The position numbers and the translations under genes were made by a program. Below the pieces are notes generated by a model, which made no database searches, had not been told where the DNA came from, and saw only the letters and a program-made list of their open reading frames with translations. 64,000 nucleotides of DNA from Distichodus sexfasciatus (Eukaryota > Chordata > Actinopteri > Characiformes > Distichodontidae): contig JAVGVS010000004.1 of assembly GCA_032718565.1 (NCBI GenBank), positions 5,507,062 to 5,571,061 of the forward strand, in the 5' to 3' direction. This document shows, in pieces, positions 1 through 14,500 of this stretch (position 1 is the first letter of the stretch; every line of letters starts with the position of its first letter).

Positions 1-828
1 TATCGATCTTGAGGATATTCAATTATATGCAAAATGTTCAAAAAGCCAGATCATGGAAGCTATCTCCTGCACAGAAATGAAAACAGATCATTGTGGGCCT
101 AAATGGACATGATCAGATTGACCAAGAGGCTCAAACCAACATTGCTAACACAAGATCAGACTTGGAATCATCAAGGCATCCAATTTCTGACAACCCAACC
201 ACAAAGGATAATTTTACACAAAAATGATTGCAAGAAACCAAGAAGAAAGCTATTCCTACAGCAGTGATTCTTTCCAAGTATTGGTCCAAACCCCTTCTGT
301 CACATCCAAGGACCTTATACCGGACCCAGTCTTGGAACGCTGATATTTTTCCCTTTTTTGCTTCTAGTATTGTTTTTACCAAGTATAATGGTATTTTTTG
401 TGATGTGAAAGCAATAATTTGATTAGCCAGTGTCTCTCAGCATTCCTGTTATCAAAGAATAGAGTCAAAAATACACATCCAGGACTAGCCCCTCTTACTG
501 CCTTTATGGTGCGAATCAGTAAGATATAACAGTCACAACTGATCCTGGATATGTACTTTCACTCTGAGAAGCCTCATAAATATGGGGCAGTTGTCAGTTA
601 GGATGACAGAATCCGACCATGTGAAGGTGGGTGGGCGATGGACCGATTAGGGTTGAACATGGTACCACAAGGCCATCGTCCATGAGGCTTTTGTTCCACC
701 ACCACCAAAGCAAGACCTGGGAATTAAGGCAAAAATTACAGTGTGCCAAGATGATACATGAGGAATTCATATTGTTGATTTGGTTGAGCTCTTACCCCCA
801 ATGTGAGTGTATGTTGTTGTTGCTGCCT
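1..828. other. Intergenic flank downstream of etfb
   Basis: No gene, RNA or named repeat is recognisable here. The open frames present are short and resemble no protein I know. The etfb 3' UTR must lie in the upper part of this stretch, next to the stop codon at 829, but no clear minus-strand AATAAA was found, so its end is not placed. Confidence 0.5.
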
Positions 829-3764
<2,936 letters not shown>

Positions 3765-3884
3765 TGTAGCAGCTCCTGTTCTCCAAGAACGCACACACCA
3801 GAACGATTAGTCGGGAAATGTAGCAGACGGCAGGATATTATTGTGACGCGAGAAGGAGCGGGACTTGCGAGCATGCCTGTGAGT

Positions 3885-3960
3885 CGCAGCCAATGAAATT
3901 TCAACGCGGCCAAATCCGCCAATGCGGAGGCGAAACGAAAACAAAGAGTCCACCAATCGT
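3885..3960 (-). promoter_or_regulatory. etfb proximal promoter with three CCAAT boxes
   Basis: CCAAT occurs at 3890-3894, 3919-3923 and 3953-3957, spaced 29 and 34 bp apart, about 126-193 bp upstream of the etfb ATG in locally CpG-rich DNA. No TATA box is evident. Regular CCAAT spacing is typical of NF-Y-dependent housekeeping promoters; the functional reading is inference. Confidence 0.55.
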
Positions 3961-3999
3961 TCGTGTCGTATGTGTTTCGTCGTTTACGGTTCTGAGGGA

Positions 4000-5400
4000 A
4001 AGAAGTCTTATAAACGGTTCCGGATCGGATAACTGGGTTAAAGGTTAAACACAACTATAGTTACCGCTACCGGAGATTGTTTTAATTATATATTTTTACA
4101 TACAAGTGTACAAAATTAAATATTTAACTTTGTTAAATATTACGCCACTAGTCTGTCTTATACCATTGAGAAAGTGTCACGATCAGTCATTTGGGAGCTT
4201 CAACTTAATCAATGGGAGAGTTGTTCAATTTTGCAATATATTTTGCGTTAATGCAATATTGTTTTCGGTTATTATGAACTACTATCAATTATACTATTTA
4301 TATCTTTTCATGTCATGATGGGAGTCAATGAGAAGACCACCAGTATATATCACTATAAAGTGCCTTTGAGACATTATAATTTCTACATGAAAAAGTGAGA
4401 TTTCTCATTTCACTTCATATTCATTTCATTAAGTTATTTATATTTCAGCTAATGGGAAAAAAACTTTTGATAATAATGAAAGTACTGCAAAATAACAATT
4501 TCTCTCCAGAAAATCTGTGATAGACCTTCTTTACTTTCCAAATAAAATGTAATAACAAATGTATCTGGTAAATGTTTGGTTTTCATTTGTTTATCAAGAA
4601 AACACACAAAAGGTATTATATTAAGGAAATATTTTGTTTATTGTTTGTGAATTTAACAGGGTGGAAAATGACTCGACAGGGTGGACAAAGACATTAAAGT
4701 ACTGATTAAACTACAGAACTACACATAATAAAGATTGACAAACCACGACCATAATATGTCGGAAGTTAGGGAATGAAGATATAGATACTTAGTGATATGG
4801 GAGTAGTTGTCTCAACCTTCACTGAAGAAAACCAGAATGATGGTGATGAGGTCACTGATGACAGTGACTGGTGTGTTAAAGGGCCAGTTATGCCATAATG
4901 ACAGGGTGGACAGTGATTTCAGGGACACATATTGAATGCTTAATTTTTTTTTTTTTTTTTTTGAAAATACATTTTAAATGACCAATAATGATCTTTTTTT
5001 AAACTGCTTGTTGAGAACGATAAGACCATTGAAAATCATTTTAATTTAATGATTTAATGCTATTTAATCACTTATTGCACTCACAGAGCTGTGTGAGGTA
5101 CACGCCAAAATTGCTTACACACAGTTAAAGAAAATTGTATAAAATTAAGAAAAACCCTTAATAAAAACCAATTTTAAGATTGTAACCATTGTATAAATAA
5201 GTGTCTGAATGATTGAACATTTATTATAAAAACGCACAATTTAAAATGAAAAATGATTTTATAGAAATTTGAGAAACTACAAGAGGTAAAAGATTTACTG
5301 AGTTTAAGGTTAGGGCTATGGTTAAGTTCAGCATTATTTACATCTAGTCATTATGGGAGTCAATAGAAGGACCGAGAGAGAGAGAGAGGGAGAGAGAGTG
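4000..5400. other. AT-rich intergenic DNA between etfb and usf2
   Basis: No gene is recognised. The stretch is AT-rich with a poly-T run at about 4946-4962 and, at its end, a (GA)n/(GT)n run from 5375 that extends to 5422. It is the shared upstream space of the two divergent genes. Confidence 0.5.
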
Positions 5401-5422
5401 TGTGTGTGTGTGTGTGTGTGTG
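5375..5422. repeat. (GA)n then (GT)n microsatellite
   Basis: Alternating GA turns into alternating GT just upstream of the usf2 start codon; both strands are simple. Confidence 0.9.
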
Positions 5423-5424
5423 TC

Positions 5425-5490
5425 TCACATGACCCGGTGTTTGTTCCCGTGATCATTTACACACCGCGTCTCTGTCCGGACGTCACACGC
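5425..5490 (+). promoter_or_regulatory. usf2 upstream motifs: E-box and CRE-like site
   Basis: TCACATGA at 5425-5432 contains a CACATG E-box. About 50 bp further on is GACGTCAC, a near match to a cyclic-AMP response element. They lie 75-20 bp upstream of the usf2 ATG, so they are in the promoter or 5' UTR. The start of transcription is not determined. Confidence 0.4.
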
Positions 5491-5505
5491 TGAAGTTGTT
5501 CGCAG

Positions 5506-5543
5506 ATGGACGTTTTGCAACACACTTTGGACATACCCGAGAG
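5506..5543 (+). CDS. usf2: usf2 coding exon 1
   Basis: MDVLQHTLDIPE followed by the first two bases of an Arg codon, ending at donor GTGAAC. The start resembles the USF2 N-terminus (Met-Asp-x-Leu). The call rests on splice phase as well as similarity, so it is weaker than for later exons. Confidence 0.7.
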
Positions 5544-8500
5544 GTGAACAATTAACTTTTGGGGGGTTAGGGGGGTTTATGGACATAATTTGGTTAATTC
5601 GACCAACAAGGAAAAAAAATCTATGAGACTGCATTTTGGTAATGTGTGTCATAGCCATATTTATAACATAATTTTATATATATATATATATTATATATAT
5701 ATGATGTACGTGTGTTGTTACAACTCTAACGTTTCAAATATTCCGTTTGTTTTGATTTCACATTTTGTGATTGTGACGAACTTTTAATTACTGAACTGCC
5801 GATGGTGGAAAATCTAAGTGTAACAGGTTGGGTTCTTAATTTTGTCTAATTGATTTTCTGGATTTTAGGCGCGAAAATCAAGAGAAGGACAGTGTACGGA
5901 TATGTAAAGGTGTTGGGCATTTTGCAATACTTTCTCATCGATTATTTTACAGACAATCACTCTTTATTTAGGCTTTATCTTAGTATATGCAATTTATAAT
6001 CAATTCTGTTTTATTCTGTACAGAACAAAACACAGCCTCAGTCTCTATAAGCAGCGTTACACACAATTCACCTTTTGTGGGCCATAACCTCCTGTATCAG
6101 TTTCGGGCAGAAAGTGGAGGGGCACAGGTGGGTTGGTTATTTATTTATTCATTTATTTATTTATTGTCATTATGGAATGACACAAAATGTTCAGATTAGA
6201 GTTACTGGTTCAGGAAGACAAAATTGATGACACAATTTGTGGTATTTATGCAAAACTAAGCAAGATTATGTCTTTACATGTTTAATTTCATAATACTTGT
6301 CCTAAAAACATTCATTGGTGTTTGTACACATACAGTACATAGATACATGCAAACATTCTATAAAAGTATTTTTATGATGTAATATTTGTAATATTATTAT
6401 TATAGACTTATTTTCTGTATATTTTGTAGCCTTGAAGAATAGTATTTACAAATATGTTTGATGTTTGCAAATGTTGCAGTAAATTTCCTACGGTCTCATT
6501 TAGTTATTTAATTTAGGGGTTGCTCAGTAATTTTACACACACGTTTTGTGCCATGTTTCATATATAAAACAAAAATAGGAAAATTTTGTCTAAGATGCTG
6601 AGGAGAGAGATGCAACAGCTCTTTCTCATTCCAGTCCATAACTCTCTGTCAGAAAGCTGGTCATGTGATTCCGTTCCCTCTCCAGGATTGGCACCAGGCC
6701 CGAGTCACATGTCAGTCAGGCGGAAAGTCACATGATGGGAGAGAATTAGGGGAAGAAGGCAAAGAAGTGGGGGCTGGAGAAATTATGGTACATTTACAAG
6801 TACTTATTCTTGGTTTAAATTAAATAATGCATGGCATGCTTGACCAGTCATGCAATTCTCACTGTTCACATCTCCGAGAAGAGAATGGGTTGTTGCTCTG
6901 AGGATTGTGAAAGATTTGGCGATGTTAGATTCTTGTAAATGAGGCTTTGTATTTCCATTTACTCCATTAATCAGCAAAGCAACTTTCATTTTCTAACTAG
7001 ATGAGCAGTTTCTGGAGAAATTGTGATTGCTGAAAACTCACTGGTAAAAGAGGTAAATGGGTGAAATTAAGACAGCACCTGAAAACATCAAAAACATCAA
7101 TTTGATAACAGTAACATTCTGACTTCAGAAATAGGCAGAAATGAGAAACAAACTGAAACAAAAGGAGAGATGAAGTGGTTTAATGGGATGAAAGGTTAGG
7201 ATGTTGTCACAGTGTCAAAATTACCCCATTAAACTCTGACTGCACTTTGTGAGCTCATCTGGGGGAAAGAGGGAAATAAAAAGAGAAGTAAATGGGCTGT
7301 CCAAAAGAAAAGTCATATCCAGCTTGATCCAGGAGTGATGTCTTCCATGACAAAAATTTCCAAAAAGTAGGAATAATATGAAAAAGAATAATAATGAAGA
7401 GATCAAGTTAATTGCTTTTACACAGCATTTACAGCTAGAAGGGCAATGTATGATGACTGTGTGCTGAAAAAAGTAGAAAGGAATAAACGGATGAAAAACG
7501 TAAAAAGGATAAATATTAAGGGCTGTTTATAGCTGTTTCTGCTGATTCAGCCTGCAGTTAAGTTATAATCAAATAAGGTTGGTAGTATAATCAATAAGTT
7601 GGTAGTGTAGTGGTTAGGAAATTGGCCAGTTTTCTAATCAGGTACCAAAGAGCTAATCATGAGCAGGATACCGTCCTCAAACATTCAAACATATTTTTTT
7701 CACCATGCATAGCGCCTCTGGTTATGACCAAATAACTCTTATCGTAGTCTCATCTGTCCACAGTATTTTTTCCAGAATATTCCTGGCTTGTCCAGATGCT
7801 CTTTTGCATACCTCATGCGGCTCTTCTTTTTGCGCATCACCCTTCCACTGAGCTGTTCCTGGTGAAAAGTGCGCTGGACTGTGGAGCGATGTACAGTGAC
7901 ACCATCAGCAGCCAGATGTTGTTGTAGCTCTCTGGAGGTGGTCTGTGGTTTGTCTGTGACAATTCTAACCAGTCTTCGCCTGTGCCTTTTAGATATTTTT
8001 CTTGGCCTACGACATCTTTTCTTCACAAGGACTGTGGCCTTCCATTTCCTAACTACATTTCTGACTGTTGAGACAGACAGTCCAAACCTTTGTGATAATC
8101 TTTTGTACCCTTCTCCTAATTCATAAAAATGCATTATCTTAGTTTTTAAGTCAGTAGAGAGTTATTTTAAGGTTCCCATGTTGCCACTCTCTAAGAGGAA
8201 ACCAAGGACAAGTACCACTAGCAATTTATATATGTTAAACTATTTTCTTATTGGTTGCAGCTGTCTTTGTAGTTTAAGGTCTAATGAGCTAATCAAAGCA
8301 ATTTAGTGCTGCAAATTGTCAGTATTAAATGACTGCAGGTCTTCAAAGTAATGCAAGTAAGAGGGTGCCCAAACTTTTGCACATCCCATTTTTCAAACTT
8401 TATTTTATTTCATACAACTCAGTAATGCTACATTAAGAATTTTGGTCTGATAAACATCCCCTTGTCTATATAGCTCTAGAAAAAAAACACATCTTGCTGT

Positions 8501-11500
8501 GATCTTCTCTTATGAAGACAGAGCTAATTATCATGCAACCTTGGAGTGGTGCCCAAACTTTTGCATAAGACTGTAAATGCCTATATCTCAAGAACCGAAA
8601 GCCTGATTTTGCTGAAATTTGGTATAATCAATCAAAACTAAGATATGGAAGAAGGAAATATACAACGCTTTAATTTGAACAATAGGGGGCACTAAAATGA
8701 TAACCTAAATTTATGCAGCTTAATCCGTAAGTTGCACTAAGCTGAAAATCGGTCAGTAAGTCGGGATGGTGGGTGTGCTGCTTACTGGACTAGGCCTAAT
8801 GTCATAATGGAGAGTTTTTTGGTGATTTTTTGACAATTCTTCGATGCTTACTGCATCAGCTGCTTTTTGCATCTTTTGCATGGACCCTCTCATTGCCGAA
8901 TGCGGCTATATTCTTCTATTTATATCAGTATTTTGTACTTAATTACATATTTTTAAAATCTTTTTTTCTCTTAATGTCTTAACACCACCCTCCAAAGCAG
9001 TTTCTTTGTATATGACAATGTACTTGGCAATAAACTTCTATTTTGATGCTGATGCTGCCAGTGTGCCAATGTGCCAAACACACTAAGCAATACTTGTTTA
9101 CATTCCGTCTCTTCACTAAATGTCACTTTTGTACTGTATTTATTGTGTTGCTTGTTGCACCTTCTGTCCTGTTGAGTGTAATGTTCAGTGTTGCTATATG
9201 TTGCACCGGGGCCATGGGGAAACGCTGTCTCATCACACTTTGTACATGTATAATGCGACTGATGACAATAAAGAACCTTGAACCTGAACCTTGAAGAACA
9301 CAAGCACTGTGGTTGAAATATGACTGTGGACCTGACCAGACCGGGAAGGTATCCGTAAGAGCTCTCAGGTTTATTAACGAACACTGAGCTAATTAATGCT
9401 GCGTGGTATAGGGGGAGGGTGGAGTGGGAGGGTTAATTGCAGACAAATGGGTCTCTGAGCATCGCTCTGAGCTAATATGCAGACCACAGAAGTCAGCTCA
9501 GAGGTAATAAATGTACTGATGGAGTAATGACCAGATGCTCAGGGAGTTTATAAACAAAGCGGCTCAGAGGAAGACTGCTGACCCAGCTCTCGGGAAACTT
9601 AGATACCTTGTTTCTTTCTCTGTGTGTGTGTGTGTGTGTGTGTGAATGGCAGGCTGTGATCCAGAACCCCTTCCCCAGTGGAGGCAGCATCGCCCCGGAG
9701 ATCGTCGGAGGCGAGGCACGTTTTGCCTTTCTTCCCTCAGCATCCTTGAGCAGTGCCACGGCAATACAGCCCACAGACCCCACGCTTCCACACACGGGAG
9801 GTGAGACAGAGCATAAAATAACCCACTTTCAGATTCTGGGAAGATGTTTGGGCAACACCAACTCAAACAGTTGTCACAGTCGTTTGCTAAAAAGTATAGA
9901 TAAAATAACAGTATGTATTTTTTATAATGGTAGAAAATGATGAAGAGGACGGAATTTTTGTACCTGTTTTACCCTGTCCCTTTCTCTCTTGGTCCTTGTT
10001 CTTTTTCTAATATACATTTTATTTCTCTGCCTGTTTCTCTCTTTTTGTTGTTACTGCTGTTCACGCTTTTTTCCTCTTTCTGTCAACGCTTCCCTGTTTT
10101 CTGTCCTCCCCTCTCCCCGTGTCTCTGTCTTTATCCTTCTCTCTTTCTCTCTCTCGCTTCTTTCTCTTTCTCTTTCTCTGTCTCTGTCTCACTGTCCGTC
10201 CACTCTTCCCTCCCTATTTATCCATCTCTCTTTGTGCCTCCCTCTCTCTCTCTCTCTCTCTCAGGTCAGTTCTATGTGATGATGACTGGTCCTGACGTGC
10301 TGCAGTCTGGTGTTGTCCCCCGCACAATAGCACCTCGCATCCACAACTACGTAGTGTGAGTAGCAGCCACAGAGGCGCGCTGAAGAGAGCGGCCTCATCC
10401 TCACTGCCTTATTAGTGACCAATCCTACAGGTACAAACCCCCTTGTAGTGTAGTTTAAACTCCACAGATAGTAGGTAAGTCTTAAATTCCCATCGCTTCT
10501 GACTCTGCAAAAGTTGTATTGTTTAAAGTCGTGGAGGATAGAGAGCATGTGACAAAATCAGAATGAAGTTTATTGCTAAGTACATCTTCACATACAAGGA
10601 ATTTGCTTTGGTGATTGTTACTAAGACAGTTAAAGACAAAAAGGAAAAAAAATATATATAAGAGACTATTCAAAATAACTAGGTCGGAGAAATAGGGAGC
10701 TAACAATGTATAATTGAGAAAAAAATTACATATATTAAGAGAGTGCTTTTTTTTCGTCTTCTCCCATTAGGGTTTGCCACAGCGACACGAATACCTTGTT
10801 GTCTGTGCTGTGTACTGGCAAAAGTTTTGCAACATTTTTAAAGAGAGTACAAGACATAAAAACAGACATATTTAAAATGATTCCAGTTGGTTGGATTCTA
10901 ATGAATTATGAGATATTTATGTAGTATTTACAGTATGTTGTAAAGTAGAAGTCCTGAAATACAATGTTGTGTGTGCCTCTTTATTACTCTCTAATTCCAC
11001 CATTTAGTTGGGTTGCAGCTAGGAGTGGTCGACTGCAATATTTTACATTTCTATGTTTATTGTATCAGTGGTTTTTGTCTGGTAAATTAATTCTAAAATT
11101 AACAGCTCTGACGGTCGACATAAGAAGTTGAGCCAATCAGCACTGAAGGCTAAAAGCAATGAAAGTTTCAAAAGAACATGATGAAAAATGATCAGAATTA
11201 AATCTAGGTTAGAAGACATTTAAATTAAGCTTCGTTTTGGAGTTTTTCTATTCTCAATTTTAACACTATTAATTGACACAATTCACATGTATCATATCTC
11301 ATTTCATTAGTTCATAACATTTCTGAGAGCGATTTTATTTATTTATTTATAAGATGATACAAAAATGTATACATTAATGCAAGAAATACGTAAACATTAA
11401 TGAGTTACTCTACTTAGGCAGTGTAGGAGTAGGAGCTTTAACTTCCTGTGTTAAGAACATGAGGAAATGTTTTCAGAATAATAAATATGCTAAATGGAAT

Positions 11501-14500
11501 TTCACATTTTGTTTAGGAGCATTTGTTATTCTAAATTTTCATAATGAATTTTCATTTTTACAGCTGATTTATATGAGTTCACAATATTGGCTATCACTTG
11601 ATTAGTAATAAAAAATCTTGGTATCGGCCCTGAAAAAAATGGCCAACCCTTAGTTGTTACTGTTGCTGGCTGAGTCCAGAATTCAGAATTTTTGCTCATG
11701 TTAAGCTGTTGTTTATCCCACAGCTAGACATGAGCTTTCTGCAAGTTTTTCTTTATTCTGTTGATTTTAACTCCCTCCATTACAGCTTCCTAATAATAAA
11801 TACTTAAAGACCAGAGACAGATGCAAGCCAAATTATTTATGTGCATCTAAATTATTCAAATTGTTTGTTCTTAGAGAAACTGCATAGCAGGGCTTGGGGT
11901 AAAGGTGTGAACGGGGATGCTTATCAGGCTAACAAGAAGTAAATCTACTGAATTTTGGGATTTCAATAGAATTGTGTCGAAAATTTTGATGATCAGTGTT
12001 CATTCTTTGATGCTTCATCAAGAGTAGGCAAATGAGCTCACTTGATAGTTATGAAGTTAAGCTTTATTAAAAATCGCAAATTAGCTTGCTATCAAATTCC
12101 ATAAATCACTGAATGCTAGCAGAACACACTGGGGAAAACGATGCCAAGAACCTTAAAAGCGAGGCTTGTGTGGTACGATGAAACTAAATCACACCCCTGA
12201 GAGATGACGTGGCACTGAACAGATGTGTCATTAGCCCAAACCTGCACTGCCTCTTACAGGTCTGTCTCATGGTGCTGCAGTTTATATCGGGACGGGTTTA
12301 AGTTGCCCTGGGGGCTGGAGACAGATGGGAGGGGCAAATACAGACAGTTTGAGTCGTTGCTGCATACAAATATGAAGTCAGACACACCCTTTGTAAGGAA
12401 GCCCGTCTACTTGCAGACATAATCTCCTAAAAACACCACAACGGTGCTCAGATCAACTAGCCCTTTAAAGGGACAAGAATATTTACACATATCATTTGCT
12501 TAGCTAAACTCTCTGGATTGGATTGGCGTCTAGACTTTAGTTTTGTGCCAGACCTATAAAAGAAGCTTTGCTAAAGGAGGCTTATGAGTTCCAGCTTAGC
12601 CTTGTGTTTGGATAATGAAGGCTTAATGAGCATAAAATTTTGCACATGAAAAGAGAACTCTTAAAAGCTGGGGGATGTATGATGGATGGCTCAAAAGATA
12701 GACAGACAGTCAAGAATGAATAGCGAGATATAGATTAGAGACCAACCGATATTGGTTTTTCAGGGTCGATATCGATACTAATATATTATTGCTAGTTAAC
12801 GGGACCATATTTGGAAACAATTTACAAAAAAAAAAGAAAATCATTGTCAAAATTCTCCTCTCTCCTCTTCTCCTTCTCAGAGCTTCCCTCTGCGCTCGTG
12901 TTCAAATGCAGTGTGAGTAACTCTAGCGTTGATTGGCTAATACTCTTGTGACAAATAATCAATCAAACACTGTTGTGGGTGGGACATTAAACGAAGCAGC
13001 GAGTCGAGAGCAAACGATACACAGAGAGAAGAGACAACAGTGGAGCCACAGTAGCGCACATTGTAATTACTTAATATCGGTGATGAATCAACACAGATAC
13101 CGATAATCGGCAGTAAATAATCAGCCCGACTGATAATCAGTCAACCCTAAATATAGATAGAAGTAAAGAGGCAGAGAGAAAAAAGAGGGATAGAGAGAAG
13201 GACTAATAAAAGGATAGATGTGCAGGAAAAAAGACATAGACTGCAAGATAGAGATAAAAAGGTAAAGAGAAGGAGACAGCAATAGAGATTGACAGAGAGA
13301 CAGATACATAGACAGATGTAGAGAGAGAGAGAGAGAGACAATACTTTTCCACTCAAAAAATAAAGACAGATAATTGTCCAACCTTTATTAAACACATGAT
13401 GCAGCATTCACAAAATAACGGATGAACCTTGAATGTTTGCCACCATTTCTCGTTGCCTGTGCAGGAAGACGGAGGGCCCTCGCACCCCGAGGGACGAACG
13501 CAGGAGGGCACAACACAACGAAGGTGAGCGGCCACCTCATGGGGGGTACGTGTGGGTTCTTTTGTGCTGGGGTTTTTTTGGGACGCGGCACAGAACATTT
13601 GACACACTTTCCAATATCTTCCCTGGGGCATCCAAGCAACGAGGTCAACTCCAAACGCGTGCTGCTTTCCAAACACATCAAGGGGATGAAATGCCTTTTG
13701 AAGTTTTTGATGGCTGCAATACCAAAAGGCTGCCACTAGAGGGGGCTGTGGGTTGAAAAAGTTTTTTTTTTTTTTTTAGGGTTTCTGATTTGACAATATC
13801 AGTCTTTTTGTTGTTGTGATCATGATATGTAGTTACGGTTTCTCTCGCAGTGGAAAGGCGAAGAAGAGACAAGATCAACAACTGGATTGTAACGTTGTCA
13901 AAAATCATGCCAGACTGCACCATGGAAAGTGCTAAATCTGGAGCGGTGAGAGTCACGGCCAGAACACGGCCAAAACTGACATTCAGCACCTCTAATTGAT
14001 GTCATCTTGCCCATGTTGGTTACTTCAGTAATTTTTGATATTCTGTTAATACTTTTTAAAAAACTCTTGTTAATTCTTTCCCTGGAGTTTGTTCATGTTC
14101 TGTCCCTTTAAAAATGTACAACCACTTCCTATATTCATACTGTAATTGTTAATGCTGTGTTGCAGCACAATTTCTCCCTTTTTTGGCACTTAAACTCCTT
14201 CTGTCCAGTTCTGGTCCTGGAGGGCTGGTATACCTTGTCTCAGGTAGAAGCTCACCGGTATTGACTTGCCAGATATTATGGAAATACTCCAGTATCCCAG
14301 CTGTCCAGGGCCTGAACTGGACACCCCTGTCCTAGAGAGACTGGTAATGTCTTAACACGTTCAGCAGATTGAGAAGATTTTAGATATTACTTTTCTTGTG
14401 TGCAGCCCAACTGCATCCATTTGTATGAAATGGAAATTTTGACCTTTTATGACCTTTTAATTGCAAATGAAACACTTTGTTTCTCCCTTTTTATGGTATT

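Noticed and set aside
6680..6770. Candidate for the missing usf2 exon 4 after TCTCCAG
   Set aside because: Translation from that acceptor does not resemble the USF segment and hits a stop; the segment is better explained by the E-box cluster.
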